Assembly (NCBI RefSeq): GCF_000350225.1
Contig: NW_005179382.1
Span: 124,001-188,000, forward strand
DNA: 64,000 nt
From: Chondrus crispus
Lineage: Eukaryota > Rhodophyta > Florideophyceae > Gigartinales > Gigartinaceae
Direction of reading: 5' to 3'
The translations under genes and the position numbers were made by a program. The notes under the pieces were generated by a model, which made no database searches, was not told the origin of the DNA, and worked only from the letters and a program-made list of their open reading frames with translations. Numbering within the stretch: the stretch's first letter is position 1; every line of letters starts with the position of its first letter. This document shows positions 30,885 to 40,552 of the stretch, in pieces.

Positions 30885-31270
30885 ATATTCTACTACGCAA
30901 CATGCTACTAGTCCATCCAGAATATAACCCATAACCCAGATACGTCAGTACAGTACCTAGACCACAAGTACACATCCCTTTATATCTCGCCAGCAAGGTA
31001 CTGTCCGATGTCCTTAACAGAACACGATCCTTCGTCATCGGCCCTCCCCAGATTCACCACAGCCGCAACTACGGCCAGAAGACAGGCAAGGAGGTAGATG
31101 TCAAGAGAGAACTTTATATTGTAGAGGCGAAGAATTTGCTGAAGTGAGAAACGATTTGCTGTTGCAGGCGATTTGCTGTTGCGGGGAAGAGATAGGTGGG
31201 GAGGTTTCGCTTTCCTGGCGAAAGGGTTTTATACGAGTTTTGGGAAGTTACCTCCAAGGTACAGCATAGG
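30885..31270 (-). pseudogene. Secreted-peptide copy B, 5' half: promoter and exon 1
   Basis: Reading the minus strand, the conserved promoter (CTTCCCAAAACTCGTATAAAACC, TATA at 31233-31227) and leader (CAACAGCAAATCG, CTTCAGCAAATTCTT) lead to ATA AAG TTC TCT at 31117. The expected ATG is ATA. The translation IKFSLDIYLLACLLAVVAA still reads as the family signal peptide, then diverges (VVNLGRADDEGSC). Loss of the start codon and the Harbinger insertion downstream make it a pseudogene unless another start is used. Confidence 0.7.
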
Positions 31271-31476
31271 CATGGCACTACTGCAATACTTATTCACACA
31301 TTGCGTGATCTAGCCCGACCTGCGACTTTCCTCCTTCGTTGAACATCTCATACAGTGAAATACTCGCAGTAGTGCCATCCGATGCAGGCAAAGGAGGAGA
31401 GCAAGCCGGAGAGAGGAACGGGGCTAAAGAGATGCAGTTGGCCAATACTGTAGCACCGTAGTCCCTACAAGTGATC
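31271..31476. other. Upstream flank of copy B and of the Copia element
   Basis: No gene is seen. GCATAGGCATGGCACTACTGC (31267-31287) on the minus strand corresponds to the element AGTGC.GTACTGCCGTGCC(T)ATGC upstream of copies C and D. Confidence 0.4.
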
Positions 31477-31583
31477 TGTGAACAATGTCAGACCGCACAG
31501 GACAGACTGTCCTGAGTGTGTGCATATAAGTAGGCACACAGAGCGACGACGAGTAAATAAAGGACATCGGTCTCGTGTTCACA
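31477..31583 (+). repeat. Copia 5' LTR (107 bp)
   Basis: It starts TGTGAACA and ends TGTTCACA, perfect inverted termini. Inside are a TATA-like CATATAAG near 31524 and AATAAA at about 31556, as expected for an LTR promoter and polyadenylation signal. 107 bp is very short for an LTR. Support is indirect because the 3' LTR is in the gap. Confidence 0.7.
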
Positions 31584-31585
31584 CA

Positions 31586-31595
31586 GGTTATGGGC
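31586..31595 (+). other. Copia primer binding site, internal initiator-Met tRNA type
   Basis: GGTTATGGGC follows the LTR after two bases. It complements GCCCATAACC, the anticodon arm of eukaryotic initiator Met tRNA, which is the half-tRNA priming known from Drosophila copia. It does not match the tRNA 3' end. Confidence 0.6.
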
Positions 31596-31744
31596 AACAC
31601 TCGCTAACTACCCCCCATTGCAAATCCAACACGACGTCACACATCCGATCCCTCTGCCAGCGGAGGCTCCTCCCTACTCCCTCACATCTCACCGCACTAC
31701 TGACATACTTCCCACCTCCTCGGCTCTAGCCAACCCTCAGCAAC

Positions 31745-32593
31745 ATGGACAAACGCTCAGACGTTCCCAAACTCGACACAGCCAACTATGGCCCATGGCT
31801 CGTAGCAATTCGCGCCGCAGCTCACACCATCGACTGCATCAACCACATCACTGGCAATCCCGAAGTACCCCAAGATCCAAACCAACAGACAGATTTTCAG
31901 CTCAACAAACACTATCTCATCGGCAAAATCATATCATCTATCCCACCCGAAATTGCCAACTTCATCATCACACCGACGAGCGATCCTACACCCTACGAAC
32001 TCATAACAGCAATTACTGCACATCTTGACACCACGAACACTTCCGATCACACGTACCTCAAGCAACTCGCGGAACAAACCGCATTTCTACCCTACATGAC
32101 ACTCTCTCAATATATCACAGCCCATGAAACAATCAGAACCAAGATGATAGCGGCACGCTACCCCTCTATATCAGACCCTAGAACAACTGTAGAATTTCTC
32201 ATTGACGGACTACGCTTCAATCCAGTCACATCTACAGTAGGTGTCCAACTCATCTCACCGGATCCCCACGATGTCAAGGATTTTGTACACAAATTCAACC
32301 GCATAACTTCCTACACCTCCTTCCAAAAACCCACCAGTACGACACAAGGACATTCGCCTATCATAACTACAAGCGCGAACCAAGACACATGGAGAACAGC
32401 CCCTTCTCTTCGTCGAGTGCCACGTCGTACCTCGAACCCATGCAGGTTTCATCAAAGCAGAGGCATACCTCATCCGGCCCACAGGGACTACGAATGTCGA
32501 CACCCTCAACACCCTCGTCACCAACGGAAAACAACCACCAAACAATACACGCAAGCTCGTGCATTAGCTCCAGACGTCCTGCACATTACCTAG
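31745..32593 (+). CDS. gag: Copia Gag (282 aa)
   Basis: The N-terminal part follows Copia Gag (LDTANYGPWLVAIRAAAHTI, then GKIISSIPPEIANFI; central YMTLSQYITAHETIRTKM). The C-terminus has a zinc-knuckle variant, C-R-F-H-(11)-H-R-D-Y-E-C. It ends with TAG at 32591-32593, after which the same frame continues directly into the protease. In most Copia elements gag and pol form one frame, so this stop is either read through or a mutation. Confidence 0.82.
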   Translation: MDKRSDVPKLDTANYGPWLVAIRAAAHTIDCINHITGNPEVPQDPNQQTDFQLNKHYLIGKIISSIPPEIANFIITPTSDPTPYELITAITAHLDTTNTSDHTYLKQLAEQTAFLPYMTLSQYITAHETIRTKMIAARYPSISDPRTTVEFLIDGLRFNPVTSTVGVQLISPDPHDVKDFVHKFNRITSYTSFQKPTSTTQGHSPIITTSANQDTWRTAPSLRRVPRRTSNPCRFHQSRGIPHPAHRDYECRHPQHPRHQRKTTTKQYTQARALAPDVLHIT

Positions 32594-35500
32594 GAAGTGC
32601 ATGAACATCCAATCATATCAGCTGAAGACCATCAACCGCCGCCATGTACGTATACACTCGACTCCGGAGCTCATCCGTCACATGTCTCCCACACCAAACA
32701 TATCCCCTACCCGAACTCCTATCGCGCCAAAACGAACACAGCAACTAACGACAGCACCCACTGTACACACGGTGGCCACACATCAATCAAGACGAATATG
32801 AACAACACAATACGCATACCAGCCCTCGTTACGCCGAAGATTAAATCCAATCTACTATCCGTCCATGACATCACGATCCACCATGGAAACGTGCTCTTCA
32901 CACGAACCAAAGCAATCATGTACGCTCGAAACAAAGGCACATCCAGGATTCTCGGAACCGCTCCATGGAATCACAAACATCAAGCATACACCTGGAGCTC
33001 CACACAGAACCACGCTCATAGCGCTCGCACACGACCCTCAAACACTAAAAGTACGAAGCTAGCGCAACCCAAATCCAATGAGCAATCTTCACCTCTCTCA
33101 AAACCCAATATACTACTCTCGCAACGTCCAAATACCACCACCGCAAAGCACCACAATACTCAACCCATCTACAAGCTTCGCAACACCCAACCCACACCCA
33201 CTCCCCCATCCCTGGACATTATCACACTCCACGACTGGCATTTAAAACTTAACCACGCTGCACCCCGCGTCATCCAATCCATTGCCCGTCAACAACTCGT
33301 GCATGCAGTACCACGCCGCCTCGCTTCGATCTCGGCCACCATATCTTGCTCAGCATGTGCACACGCCAAACAAAGACCTTACCCGCACAAACCAAAGCAG
33401 CACTCCTACAAACCGTCAGAATACATCAGCTCTGACACATGTGGTCCCATCAATCCTCCATCACTGCAAGGGCATCTACACTTCCTCTCATACATTGATG
33501 CCGCCTCCCGATACCTCATCCTATTCTTTCTCAAAGATCGACGAGAAAGCGGGATAATTATGCCTCAATTCTTCATGCAACTTCGCCAAAACGGCCGACT
33601 TCCACCCATATACCGCACCGACAACGCAAAAGAATTCAAATCGAAAGCCGCTCTCCACACGTACACTGACCTAGGCATACAATACCTCAACAACACGCCC
33701 CATCAGCCTCAAGAAAATTCCTTGGCCGAGCGCATTAACCAAACGATAATGAATGCAGCTCGAGACAACCTCAAACACGCTAAATTACCCCCATACTACT
33801 GGGAAGACGCGGTCAAAGATGCCGCATACAAATACAACATCATGCCGCACACCAGCACCGGATCCACACCATATGAATTATGGCATGGCACCCCCGCTCA
33901 ACCAGCACAGCTACTCACATTCGGCCAGCTTGGCACTATACCGGTATACAAACACAAAACCAAACTTCAAGCCCGTGCGATAATAGTACGATACATGTAT
34001 GCCCACACCCCAGACCATCTCACCGTACAGGATATACAATCTCAAAGATACCACCAAATTCGAACTCAGGACTTTCGCCCATACGACAAATACCGTGACC
34101 CTACTTACACCCACCATCACAGCTTCAAAGCCACTTTTGCCAAGAAGAATCAAGTCCCACTCACCACTCCTGATCCCAAAAACCACAGCGCCGCCCGCCA
34201 ATACCCTGACGCTACACAATGGGCGATAGCCCACCACAAGGAACTCGACAAGCTCGATGAGACCAACGCAATCAAATGGCTCCCAAACTCAGCTATCCCT
34301 GCTCATGAAAAACTCATACCACTAACCATGACATATCGATACAAGCGATCATCACAAGGGCAAATAACTGAACCGAAGGCCCGTTGTGCAGCACGAGGAG
34401 ACCAAATGATAGCAGGTCATCACTATGACCCAGATAACGTCACAACATATATGGCAGAGAAACACACCGTCAGACTCCTGCTATCCATAGCCGCCGCACG
34501 CAATTGGACCACAGAACATATGGATATCTCATCCGCATACTTATACGAGAACTACTGTCACAAAAAACCAGTCTTCATTAGGCAACATCCCAGGTTCGAC
34601 GGCTCCCTGAAACATCCCTGCAAAGGTGGAAAACTAATCAAAAACATTTATGGAACACCTCCAGCCGCGCGAATCTACTACGATGGATTGGTCGCCCACC
34701 TCCTCAAGCATCAATACCAACCTACACAAGCCGACCCGTGCCTATTTCACAAACACAACCAGCAAGGCTCCATCATCATTGCAGAAAGCATGGACGATTT
34801 CCCATCAATAGCATCAGATCCCGACCTCCACGATCAACTACACATCGACCTCAGTCGAAAATACGAGGTGAAACGACTTGGATTCCGCACCAACTACCTA
34901 AAATGGACAATCACAAAACAAGAAAACCAATCCATCCACATATCTCAACCCATCGTAATCGCCACTATTCTAGAAAAGGCACGCATGACCACATGCAATC
35001 TAAAACCTACCCCCCTCCCATACAAAACAAACTTAGGCGAAGCATCCAAATCCGAAACTCTCACATCGCCGCAAGCAATGCTGCTCCGCCAAATCATAGG
35101 TGACCTGCGCTATGTCGCAGACAATACAAGACCGGACATTTAACTTGCAGTCAACAAACTAGCCACAGTCATGCACAACCCTACCATCACTCATAATCAA
35201 CTCTTAAAATGGCTTCTTCGATACTTGAAAGGAACTCAACGACACAGCATCGAATTCACACGCAACAGTTCCCCCAATCAACATGCACTCAAGAGTTACG
35301 GGGATTCCGACTTCGCCAACGACCCCGACCGAAAATCGAGGACAGGGATAATCCATACCATGTACGACTGCCCCATCAGTTGGATGTCATCTAGGAAAAC
35401 CGCAGTAGCCAGCTCCACTTGCGAAGCTGAATATTTAGCGGCATCCACTGCTACACCGCAAACACACTGGATTCGACGTGTCCTTGACGACATAGGCCTT

Positions 35501-35725
35501 CCAGAACCCCATCCAACACCACTATTTATCGATAACCAAGCCACGATACAAGTCGCCAAAAACTCAGCGCCCACTAAACGCAGAAAGTTCATTGACATCA
35601 AGCATCACATCATCCACGACGGCATCTCCCGGGGCACCATAACAGCGACACACATCCCAACCAGCAACAACTTGGCCGACTATTTCACAAAACCCCTCGG
35701 ACGCCTTCGCACAAGCGAGCTCCTG
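32594..35725 (+). pseudogene. pol: Copia pol (protease, integrase, RT, RNase H), one internal stop, 3' end in gap
   Basis: This is in the same frame as gag. The protease has YTLDSGAHPSHVS. The integrase has a partial H-H-C-C finger (LNHAAPRVIQS...CSACAHAKQ), then ISSDTCGPI, IYRTDNAKEFKS and NSLAERINQTIMN, the three catalytic acids. The RT has MDISSAYLYENY and an active-site box IAESMDDF, where the usual Tyr of YxDD is Ser. A TAA at 35141-35143 replaces one codon in RPDI*LAVNKLA. RNase H follows with YGDSDFANDPDRKSRTG, SSTCEAEYLA, FIDNQATIQVAKN and RRKFIDIKHHIIHD. The reading ends at the assembly gap. Confidence 0.88.
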
Positions 35726-35992
35726 NNNNNNNNNNNNNNNNNNNNNNNNNNNNNNNNNNNNNNNNNNNNNNNNNNNNNNNNNNNNNNNNNNNNNNNNNNN
35801 NNNNNNNNNNNNNNNNNNNNNNNNNNNNNNNNNNNNNNNNNNNNNNNNNNNNNNNNNNNNNNNNNNNNNNNNNNNNNNNNNNNNNNNNNNNNNNNNNNNN
35901 NNNNNNNNNNNNNNNNNNNNNNNNNNNNNNNNNNNNNNNNNNNNNNNNNNNNNNNNNNNNNNNNNNNNNNNNNNNNNNNNNNNNNNNNNNNN
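35726..35992. other. Assembly gap (267 N)
   Basis: The sequence is unknown. It interrupts the Copia 3' end and the dispersed repeat beginning at 35993. The N count may not be the true length. Confidence 1.
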
Positions 35993-36321
35993 AAAACATC
36001 AGGATAGCAGTTATGAATACACAGAAATACCAAGAATCTAATATAGTGGCAACAATCGGATGATATTTTAAACAGGCGTTTTGGTTTCGAAGATATCAAC
36101 AAAAAACGTTTTGATGTTCTTTAAAAAAGCTTCTTCTTTAGGTATTCTCAAAAAGCCTGGAAAGGACGTGCAGATCTCTCCAAGCTCCACCCTTCTACAG
36201 CGCAGAAGTCAACTGCGGTGGCGAGAGTATCTTTTTCCATTTTGTTCAGCTAGCACAAGTCGAGAAAAATTAAGTTGAAAAGTGACCTCATATGAGGCCA
36301 TTTGTCACCTAGACACTAGCC
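35993..36321 (-). repeat. Dispersed repeat, copy 1 (inverted relative to 61665-62025)
   Basis: Its reverse complement matches 61665-62025 with many substitutions and indels. Shared blocks include CTAGTGTCTAG, GACAAATG.C.TCATATGAGG, CAACTTA.TTTTT, TTTTTAG.ATACCTAAA and CGCCTGTTTAAAAT. Its right end, CTAGACACTAG (36310-36320), is the complement of the other copy's start. It contains no recognised gene. Confidence 0.75.
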
Positions 36322-36363
36322 CTTCTCGGCTCTACAGATCATTATCTTTAGAGCCGACAAGGG

Positions 36364-38827
36364 CTAGTGTCTATTGTACCGGCCAAGAGCCTCAATTGAG
36401 GGACAAATTATCCTCAATTGAGGTCCTCACGATTTCTCCAGAAGGGACTTGTTTAGATTGTGTTTTTCACCTAAATGAACGGAAAAGCAGTCCCTGCCCT
36501 TCGCTGCACGACACAGCCAAACAATATTATCACTCACACTGCAAGCAGAACACAGGTGTGTGGTCTTGTGGATCTTACACACCCTACAGGTTTTTTGCAA
36601 AGCATATGCCGTAACTTTTCCATCCCTCTTTCGTCGCCTTTGCTTCGTCGGAGTCAAGTGGATTCCGATTCCACTTGTCAGTCGTCCTGCAGGGGCCTCA
36701 TTCTGTGATTTCGATGCTCCTGTCGTGCCTCTTCCTCTCAAGTATGGTCGTTCGTAAAAGTTGTCAATTAACTCTGTCGCCAATGCCTCGTAAAACGACC
36801 GTTGATTCATGTGCTTTCTTGACCCATGAGCCCCTTTCCAGAGCAACCAACTGTCTACTACACAAATTGAGAGCAACGATGTGTTCACACGGAAATGCCA
36901 GCTTTGAGTCCCAATTTTCTTTTCCATATCCAAAACTTCTTGACGGCAGCGATTATGTCTATCCACCTGGGCGCAACAACTGTAGTATATTTCGCAGACT
37001 TTTGGCTGCCGTATATGCACCTCTACGTTTTCTGTACCGCCCTCCAATTGCCTCCAGCGCTTGCGGAGGTAGGCGTCACCTTGCTCTGCACACGACGCTG
37101 TTGAAATAAAATACCTTCTATTCCTATCCAACCACATGAGCGCCATCATCATATTGTTTCCGTTTGGCCCCTTCCTTACCAGACTGATATGCTGTCCCCT
37201 CTCCGAAAGCTCTTGTTTCGAAAGGTAATCCATTGGATACAGCCTTGTCGCTGTCTTTACGACACCGATAAACTTGAGGTTCAACTTCAGCAGCATCTCA
37301 GCAGCATAAACACTTGCAAAATAAGAGTCTGCACACACGATTCTATGCGAACCGGACCACGGTGAAACGAGACGTTTCAAGACTGCAGCTCCATGTAACA
37401 TGCTTCCCTCATTCTCTTTTTTCGCTTCATCTTCTGCCGTTGTCACTAACTCTAAACGCATCATAATACCGCTTCTCCCGCATGAGGCATCTTGTAATTC
37501 ACACCCATGCTCGGGTTTGCGGTCAATTGCCACATACTGTGGAAGTCCCACGTCTATCCAGTGACCTCCTAGTCCATACCACCTCGAGATGGACTCATCG
37601 ACACAAATAAGATCAGAAGGCGTCACACGCTCCAATCTGTGCATGTTGATAGCCTGCACAAAGTCGTCCACAAGTTTCCATCGAAATGGTGCTGTCGAAA
37701 GATTGCCCTGGTGCGATGGCTGACGACTGAAGCGAACATTGCTTAATATATCAAAGAATCTATTTCGTGACATCCCCGTGCGACCAAAAGAAGGTGCAGG
37801 TATATACTTAGATGAAGGTAAAGAGCTCCACAAATCTTGCTTACTGCCGAACTCGAAACGTGTCATGAGGATAAGGACCCCAAAAAACCGAAGCACTTCC
37901 GACGGTGAGATGCCTGTATTACCTTTACCCAGGAGGTTCTCGTTGGTAAGTTCGGTCACAAGCGAGAGGTGCTCAAATGGATACATGCTCATGAAGCAGT
38001 CGAATGGTGTAAGGTCTTGGATTCCAGCGCCTTCAGATATATTTGTTCCATTCCACGCTCGAACTGTCCAAAACTTGCGAGCTGAGTACCCACCAATGGG
38101 GGCTGTGACATGCTCTTTGTACCATGGAATATCATGTGCAATGGCGTCTGGTTCGGTACTTTTGGATGGTGTCGATGTGCCGCTGCTGTCTTCAGATGCT
38201 TGTTCCCAGGATTGCTGATTAACCCATGCTTTTGCCTTGCTTACAGTTGAGGCTGTAGCGGGGGTGACTGGAGTTTGGGGTGGACTCGCTGGAATCAAAG
38301 GTTCGGCGCTCGGACGAACAACCCTTTCGGCACTACCGTGCTTGATGTTAACAAGCTTAACCGCCTTTACAGCTGTTGTAATGGTTGGTTGGACTGTGAC
38401 AGTCCATTCCACCTTCAAAGAGGTCTGCCTACGGCCTTTGATTGTGTCCACGAGGACTTCTTGGACGGTTCCACTGAGAAGTTTGCCTTTTGCCTTGCTT
38501 CCGTACAGGCGAGCGCACTCGGATACATTGGTGACGCAGGTTGCTTTAGTGTGCACCTGCGCACCAATGCGACGGCGTGGGTCTTTTGCGGCGGTCATTT
38601 TGGGAAAGTTTCGCAATGTCGAGCCTGATTCCAAGACGTACTGCTGCGTACCACTTCGAAAATTGGCGATGTGGGAAGGGTCCCACGCTTATTAAGGGGG
38701 CATTGATGCTGTTTTTTGGCGCGAAAAGCGTGCATAGGTACCGTATCGGTCCTTTTTTGGCGCTTGTGAATAGCGTTCAATTGAGGCTATGTACCTCAAT
38801 TGAGGCTGTCGGTATAATAGACACTAG
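36364..38827 (-). mobile_element. piggyBac element
   Basis: 18-bp terminal inverted repeats CTAGTGTCTATT(G/A)TACCG lie at 36364 and, inverted, at 38827. Subterminal palindromes CCTCAATTGAGG or close variants occur twice near each end. The enclosed minus-strand gene is a piggyBac transposase. The terminal CTAG may be the duplicated target, since TTAA, the usual piggyBac target, is not at either boundary. A 22-bp-arm hairpin (36312-36333 with 36350-36371) overlaps the left end. Confidence 0.8.
36427..38634 (-). CDS. piggyBac transposase (735 aa)
   Basis: This is a complete cut-and-paste transposase. The N-terminal ~170 residues are Ser/Thr/Pro-rich and variable. The dimerisation/catalytic core contains LICVDESISRWYGLGG (first Asp, about residue 345), HRIVCADSYFASVYAAE (second, about 436) and CCAQVDRHNRCR (third, about 553), matching the DDD triad of piggyBac. 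The C-terminus has a zinc-ribbon/RING-like cluster (CRVCKIHKTTHLCSACS...WLCRAAKGRDCFSVHLGEKH), which in this family reads the inverted repeats. The frame is unbroken and longer than the moth enzyme, mainly at the N-terminus. The first Met in frame was used. Confidence 0.92.
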   Translation of the reverse strand: MESGSTLRNFPKMTAAKDPRRRIGAQVHTKATCVTNVSECARLYGSKAKGKLLSGTVQEVLVDTIKGRRQTSLKVEWTVTVQPTITTAVKAVKLVNIKHGSAERVVRPSAEPLIPASPPQTPVTPATASTVSKAKAWVNQQSWEQASEDSSGTSTPSKSTEPDAIAHDIPWYKEHVTAPIGGYSARKFWTVRAWNGTNISEGAGIQDLTPFDCFMSMYPFEHLSLVTELTNENLLGKGNTGISPSEVLRFFGVLILMTRFEFGSKQDLWSSLPSSKYIPAPSFGRTGMSRNRFFDILSNVRFSRQPSHQGNLSTAPFRWKLVDDFVQAINMHRLERVTPSDLICVDESISRWYGLGGHWIDVGLPQYVAIDRKPEHGCELQDASCGRSGIMMRLELVTTAEDEAKKENEGSMLHGAAVLKRLVSPWSGSHRIVCADSYFASVYAAEMLLKLNLKFIGVVKTATRLYPMDYLSKQELSERGQHISLVRKGPNGNNMMMALMWLDRNRRYFISTASCAEQGDAYLRKRWRQLEGGTENVEVHIRQPKVCEIYYSCCAQVDRHNRCRQEVLDMEKKIGTQSWHFRVNTSLLSICVVDSWLLWKGAHGSRKHMNQRSFYEALATELIDNFYERPYLRGRGTTGASKSQNEAPAGRLTSGIGIHLTPTKQRRRKRDGKVTAYALQKTCRVCKIHKTTHLCSACSVSDNIVWLCRAAKGRDCFSVHLGEKHNLNKSLLEKS

Positions 38828-39842
38828 AAATGACCCCATTGGCTTATTGCACAACAGCAATCCCTGCGACGGATCTCAGATTGCATCAAGACCTGCTCCA
38901 CTGTGTACTGTACTCCAGTATTATTCTATATTTCGCATCTCGCATGGAGATAGTCCTGCTGTACCTTATTTGTCGACATTTACGGGAATGTCCCAGAGCG
39001 ATAATGCCATTCATACTTGGCCGGAGTAGCTTGACATATTCGTGATTTATCATTTTGTGGAAGAAGATTTTCATGTGGTAGGGACGTAGGGACGCAATCC
39101 AGCGGGTCTCCACCCACGTGAGGAGATGAGGTCGTACCTGATCTCCTGGACCGCAGTGCTTCCATCTGAAAGCACGACAACCGAGCCCAGAGGCGGGCTC
39201 GTTCCCGCCCCACATGCGTTAGCTCGGCGCCCTTCTGGATTACGGGTTTGGCCGAGAGTTGACTGTTGGATACGAAACGGGATTTTGCTGAACTTGTGAG
39301 AGACGGTTAATAGCAAGCTCTAACAGGCAAAAACACTGACTGTGCTCGAAGGGGACAGAGGGTGGCGAGCCGTTTCGTACTCGCCGAGATACGTTCCAAA
39401 GAGCTGCAGTCTGGTGCCTGGAATTGGTCCGGTCGGATCCGACTGAGCGTGGGCACACATGCATGCCGTACGCAAATCTTGTCAACCCACGATCTGCCGT
39501 TGCAGGCCGTTCCCGATTTCTCCAAATCGAACTCATTCTGATCCCTTTGCCACAAGCGTGACATCCCCCTGGCCATTTGTCACATAAACCAACTTGTCGT
39601 CCCTCCAAAGTCTATCAAACCCCTGCAAGTCATGGCAGCTTGTGGTATCTTCAACCGTCTTGCACCTCGACAGCTCTCAATCAATCGATATTGATCTCAT
39701 GAGAGCGTATACACTCCACGAGGCCAGGATTGGCACTGCCGCGAGCTCTTGTGAAAAGAAGACTGCTTGCTTGCTATTCGACGGGAACCGGCAATGAACT
39801 TACTATTGCATATGTGCCTCAATTCTCTCTTGATAAAGGCTT

Positions 39843-39895
39843 GGTGTTGCATCCAATGTGCGTGTTGACTCAAGACGCACATTGGATGCAACACC
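39843..39895. repeat. Perfect 21-bp-arm inverted repeat
   Basis: GGTGTTGCATCCAATGTGCG at 39843 pairs base for base with its complement ending at 39895, around the 11-nt loop GTTGACTCAAG. TGTTGCATCCAA also appears in the copy D promoter at 43891. Confidence 0.9.
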
Positions 39896-39909
39896 TGTAT
39901 AATATGTAT

Positions 39910-39948
39910 AATGAGCAGTCTGTCAAGACTCTTGACAGACTGCTCATT
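39910..39948. repeat. Perfect 18-bp-arm inverted repeat
   Basis: AATGAGCAGTCTGTCAAG pairs perfectly with CTTGACAGACTGCTCATT across a 3-nt loop (ACT). Confidence 0.9.
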
Positions 39949-40034
39949 GTACAAACGCACAATACGGAATCCGTAGCACCGTACAAGGTAATTAATGAAC
40001 GAGGAAAGGTGCAGGTCTGTCTAGATCACGCCAT

Positions 40035-40219
40035 GTGGAAGCAGTGCAACAGTGCCTTGCTTATGTTGTAGCTTGGGTGCAATTTCCCAAAACGGGTATA
40101 AAACCTTTGCGCTGCGCCACAAAATCACAATCTTCCCACTCACCTCTCTTCCCTGCAACAGCAAATCGTCTCCAACAGCAAACCGTTTCTCACTTCAGCA
40201 AATTCTTTCCCTCTGCACT
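40035..40219 (+). promoter_or_regulatory. Promoter and leader of secreted-peptide copy C
   Basis: A TATA box GTATAAAACC lies at 40096-40105, preceded by TTTCCCAAAACGG. Further upstream, GGAAGCAGTGCAACAGTGCC (40034-40053) corresponds to GGAAGCAGTGCAGTACTGCC before copy D. The leader CAACAGCAAATCGTCTCCAA through CTTCAGCAAATTCTTTCCCT is nearly identical in C and D and recognisable in B. TATA to ATG is about 120 bp in C, D and B. Confidence 0.75.
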
Positions 40220-40552
40220 ATGAAGTTCTCTCTCGCCATCTGCCTCCTTGCCTGTCTTCTGGCCGTAGTTGCGGCTGCTCCGGCTCAGCCTCGCCTTCCC
40301 AAGCTTCGAGAGGCTACCCGCCAAAACTTTGAGTGTAAGTGTTCTATCATCCAGGAAATGTTTTTGGGCGACAAGGGAAATCTGCAACTCACACCAGAAA
40401 CTCTCGACTTTGTGCCCGCTGCCTCGTCTTGAATTTGTTTCACTTCTTGTTCTTTGCTTTCATTAGGTCTTCATCGCGCGCCCCCGGGATTAGAATTCTG
40501 CTGTTTTGGGGTACCCCCGGGCTACCCTCCCTGCGAAGGCATATCGTTTTAG
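40220..40552 (+). CDS. Small secreted cysteine peptide, copy C (two exons, 66 aa)
   Basis: Proposed exons are 40220-40334 and 40467-40552, with a 132-nt intron GTAAGT...TTTCATTAG that splits a Cys codon (T|GT). Without splicing the frame stops inside the intron; with splicing it gives a signal peptide MKFSLAICLLACLLAVVAA, pro-segment APAQPRLPKLRE, and a mature part ending LEFCCFGVPPGYPPCEGISF. Four Cys follow the signal: FEC, CC and PPC. Copy D differs by in-frame indels and keeps all four Cys, supporting this gene model. The function is unknown. The peptide is predicted to be secreted, with possible disulfides. Confidence 0.72.

Larger units (their letters stand above)
31477..35992 (+). mobile_element. 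Ty1/Copia LTR retrotransposon, 3' end lost in an assembly gap
   Basis: The element is on the plus strand: 5' LTR, primer site, gag, then a pol frame with protease, integrase, reverse transcriptase and RNase H, the Copia order. Coding continues to the gap at 35726. No second LTR is visible after the gap, so the end of RNase H, the polypurine tract and 3' LTR presumably lie in the unknown bases. The coding strand is rich in A and C and poor in G, unlike neighbours. Two in-frame stops (TAG at 32591, TAA at 35141) lie in one otherwise continuous frame. Confidence 0.88.
38828..40034. other. Gene-free stretch with two strong hairpins
   Basis: Short open frames on both strands show no recognisable domain. 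The notable content is two perfect inverted repeats at 39843-39895 and 39910-39948, listed separately. They lie just upstream of the copy C promoter. Confidence 0.45.

Noticed and set aside
38886..39608. Overlapping minus-strand frames that at first looked like a retrotransposon fragment.
   Set aside because: No reverse transcriptase, integrase or gag motif could be found, and frames change too often.
40220..40432. A 70-residue single-exon product for secreted-peptide copy C (and the same in D).
   Set aside because: The frame would end within a segment that has consensus GTAAGT and TTTCATTAG borders, and the downstream exon conserves cysteines and in-frame indels. The spliced model explains more.
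40433..40435. In-frame TGA in copies C and D as a possible selenocysteine codon.
   Set aside because: The frame does continue after TGA, but the stop lies inside the proposed intron, so no recoding is needed.
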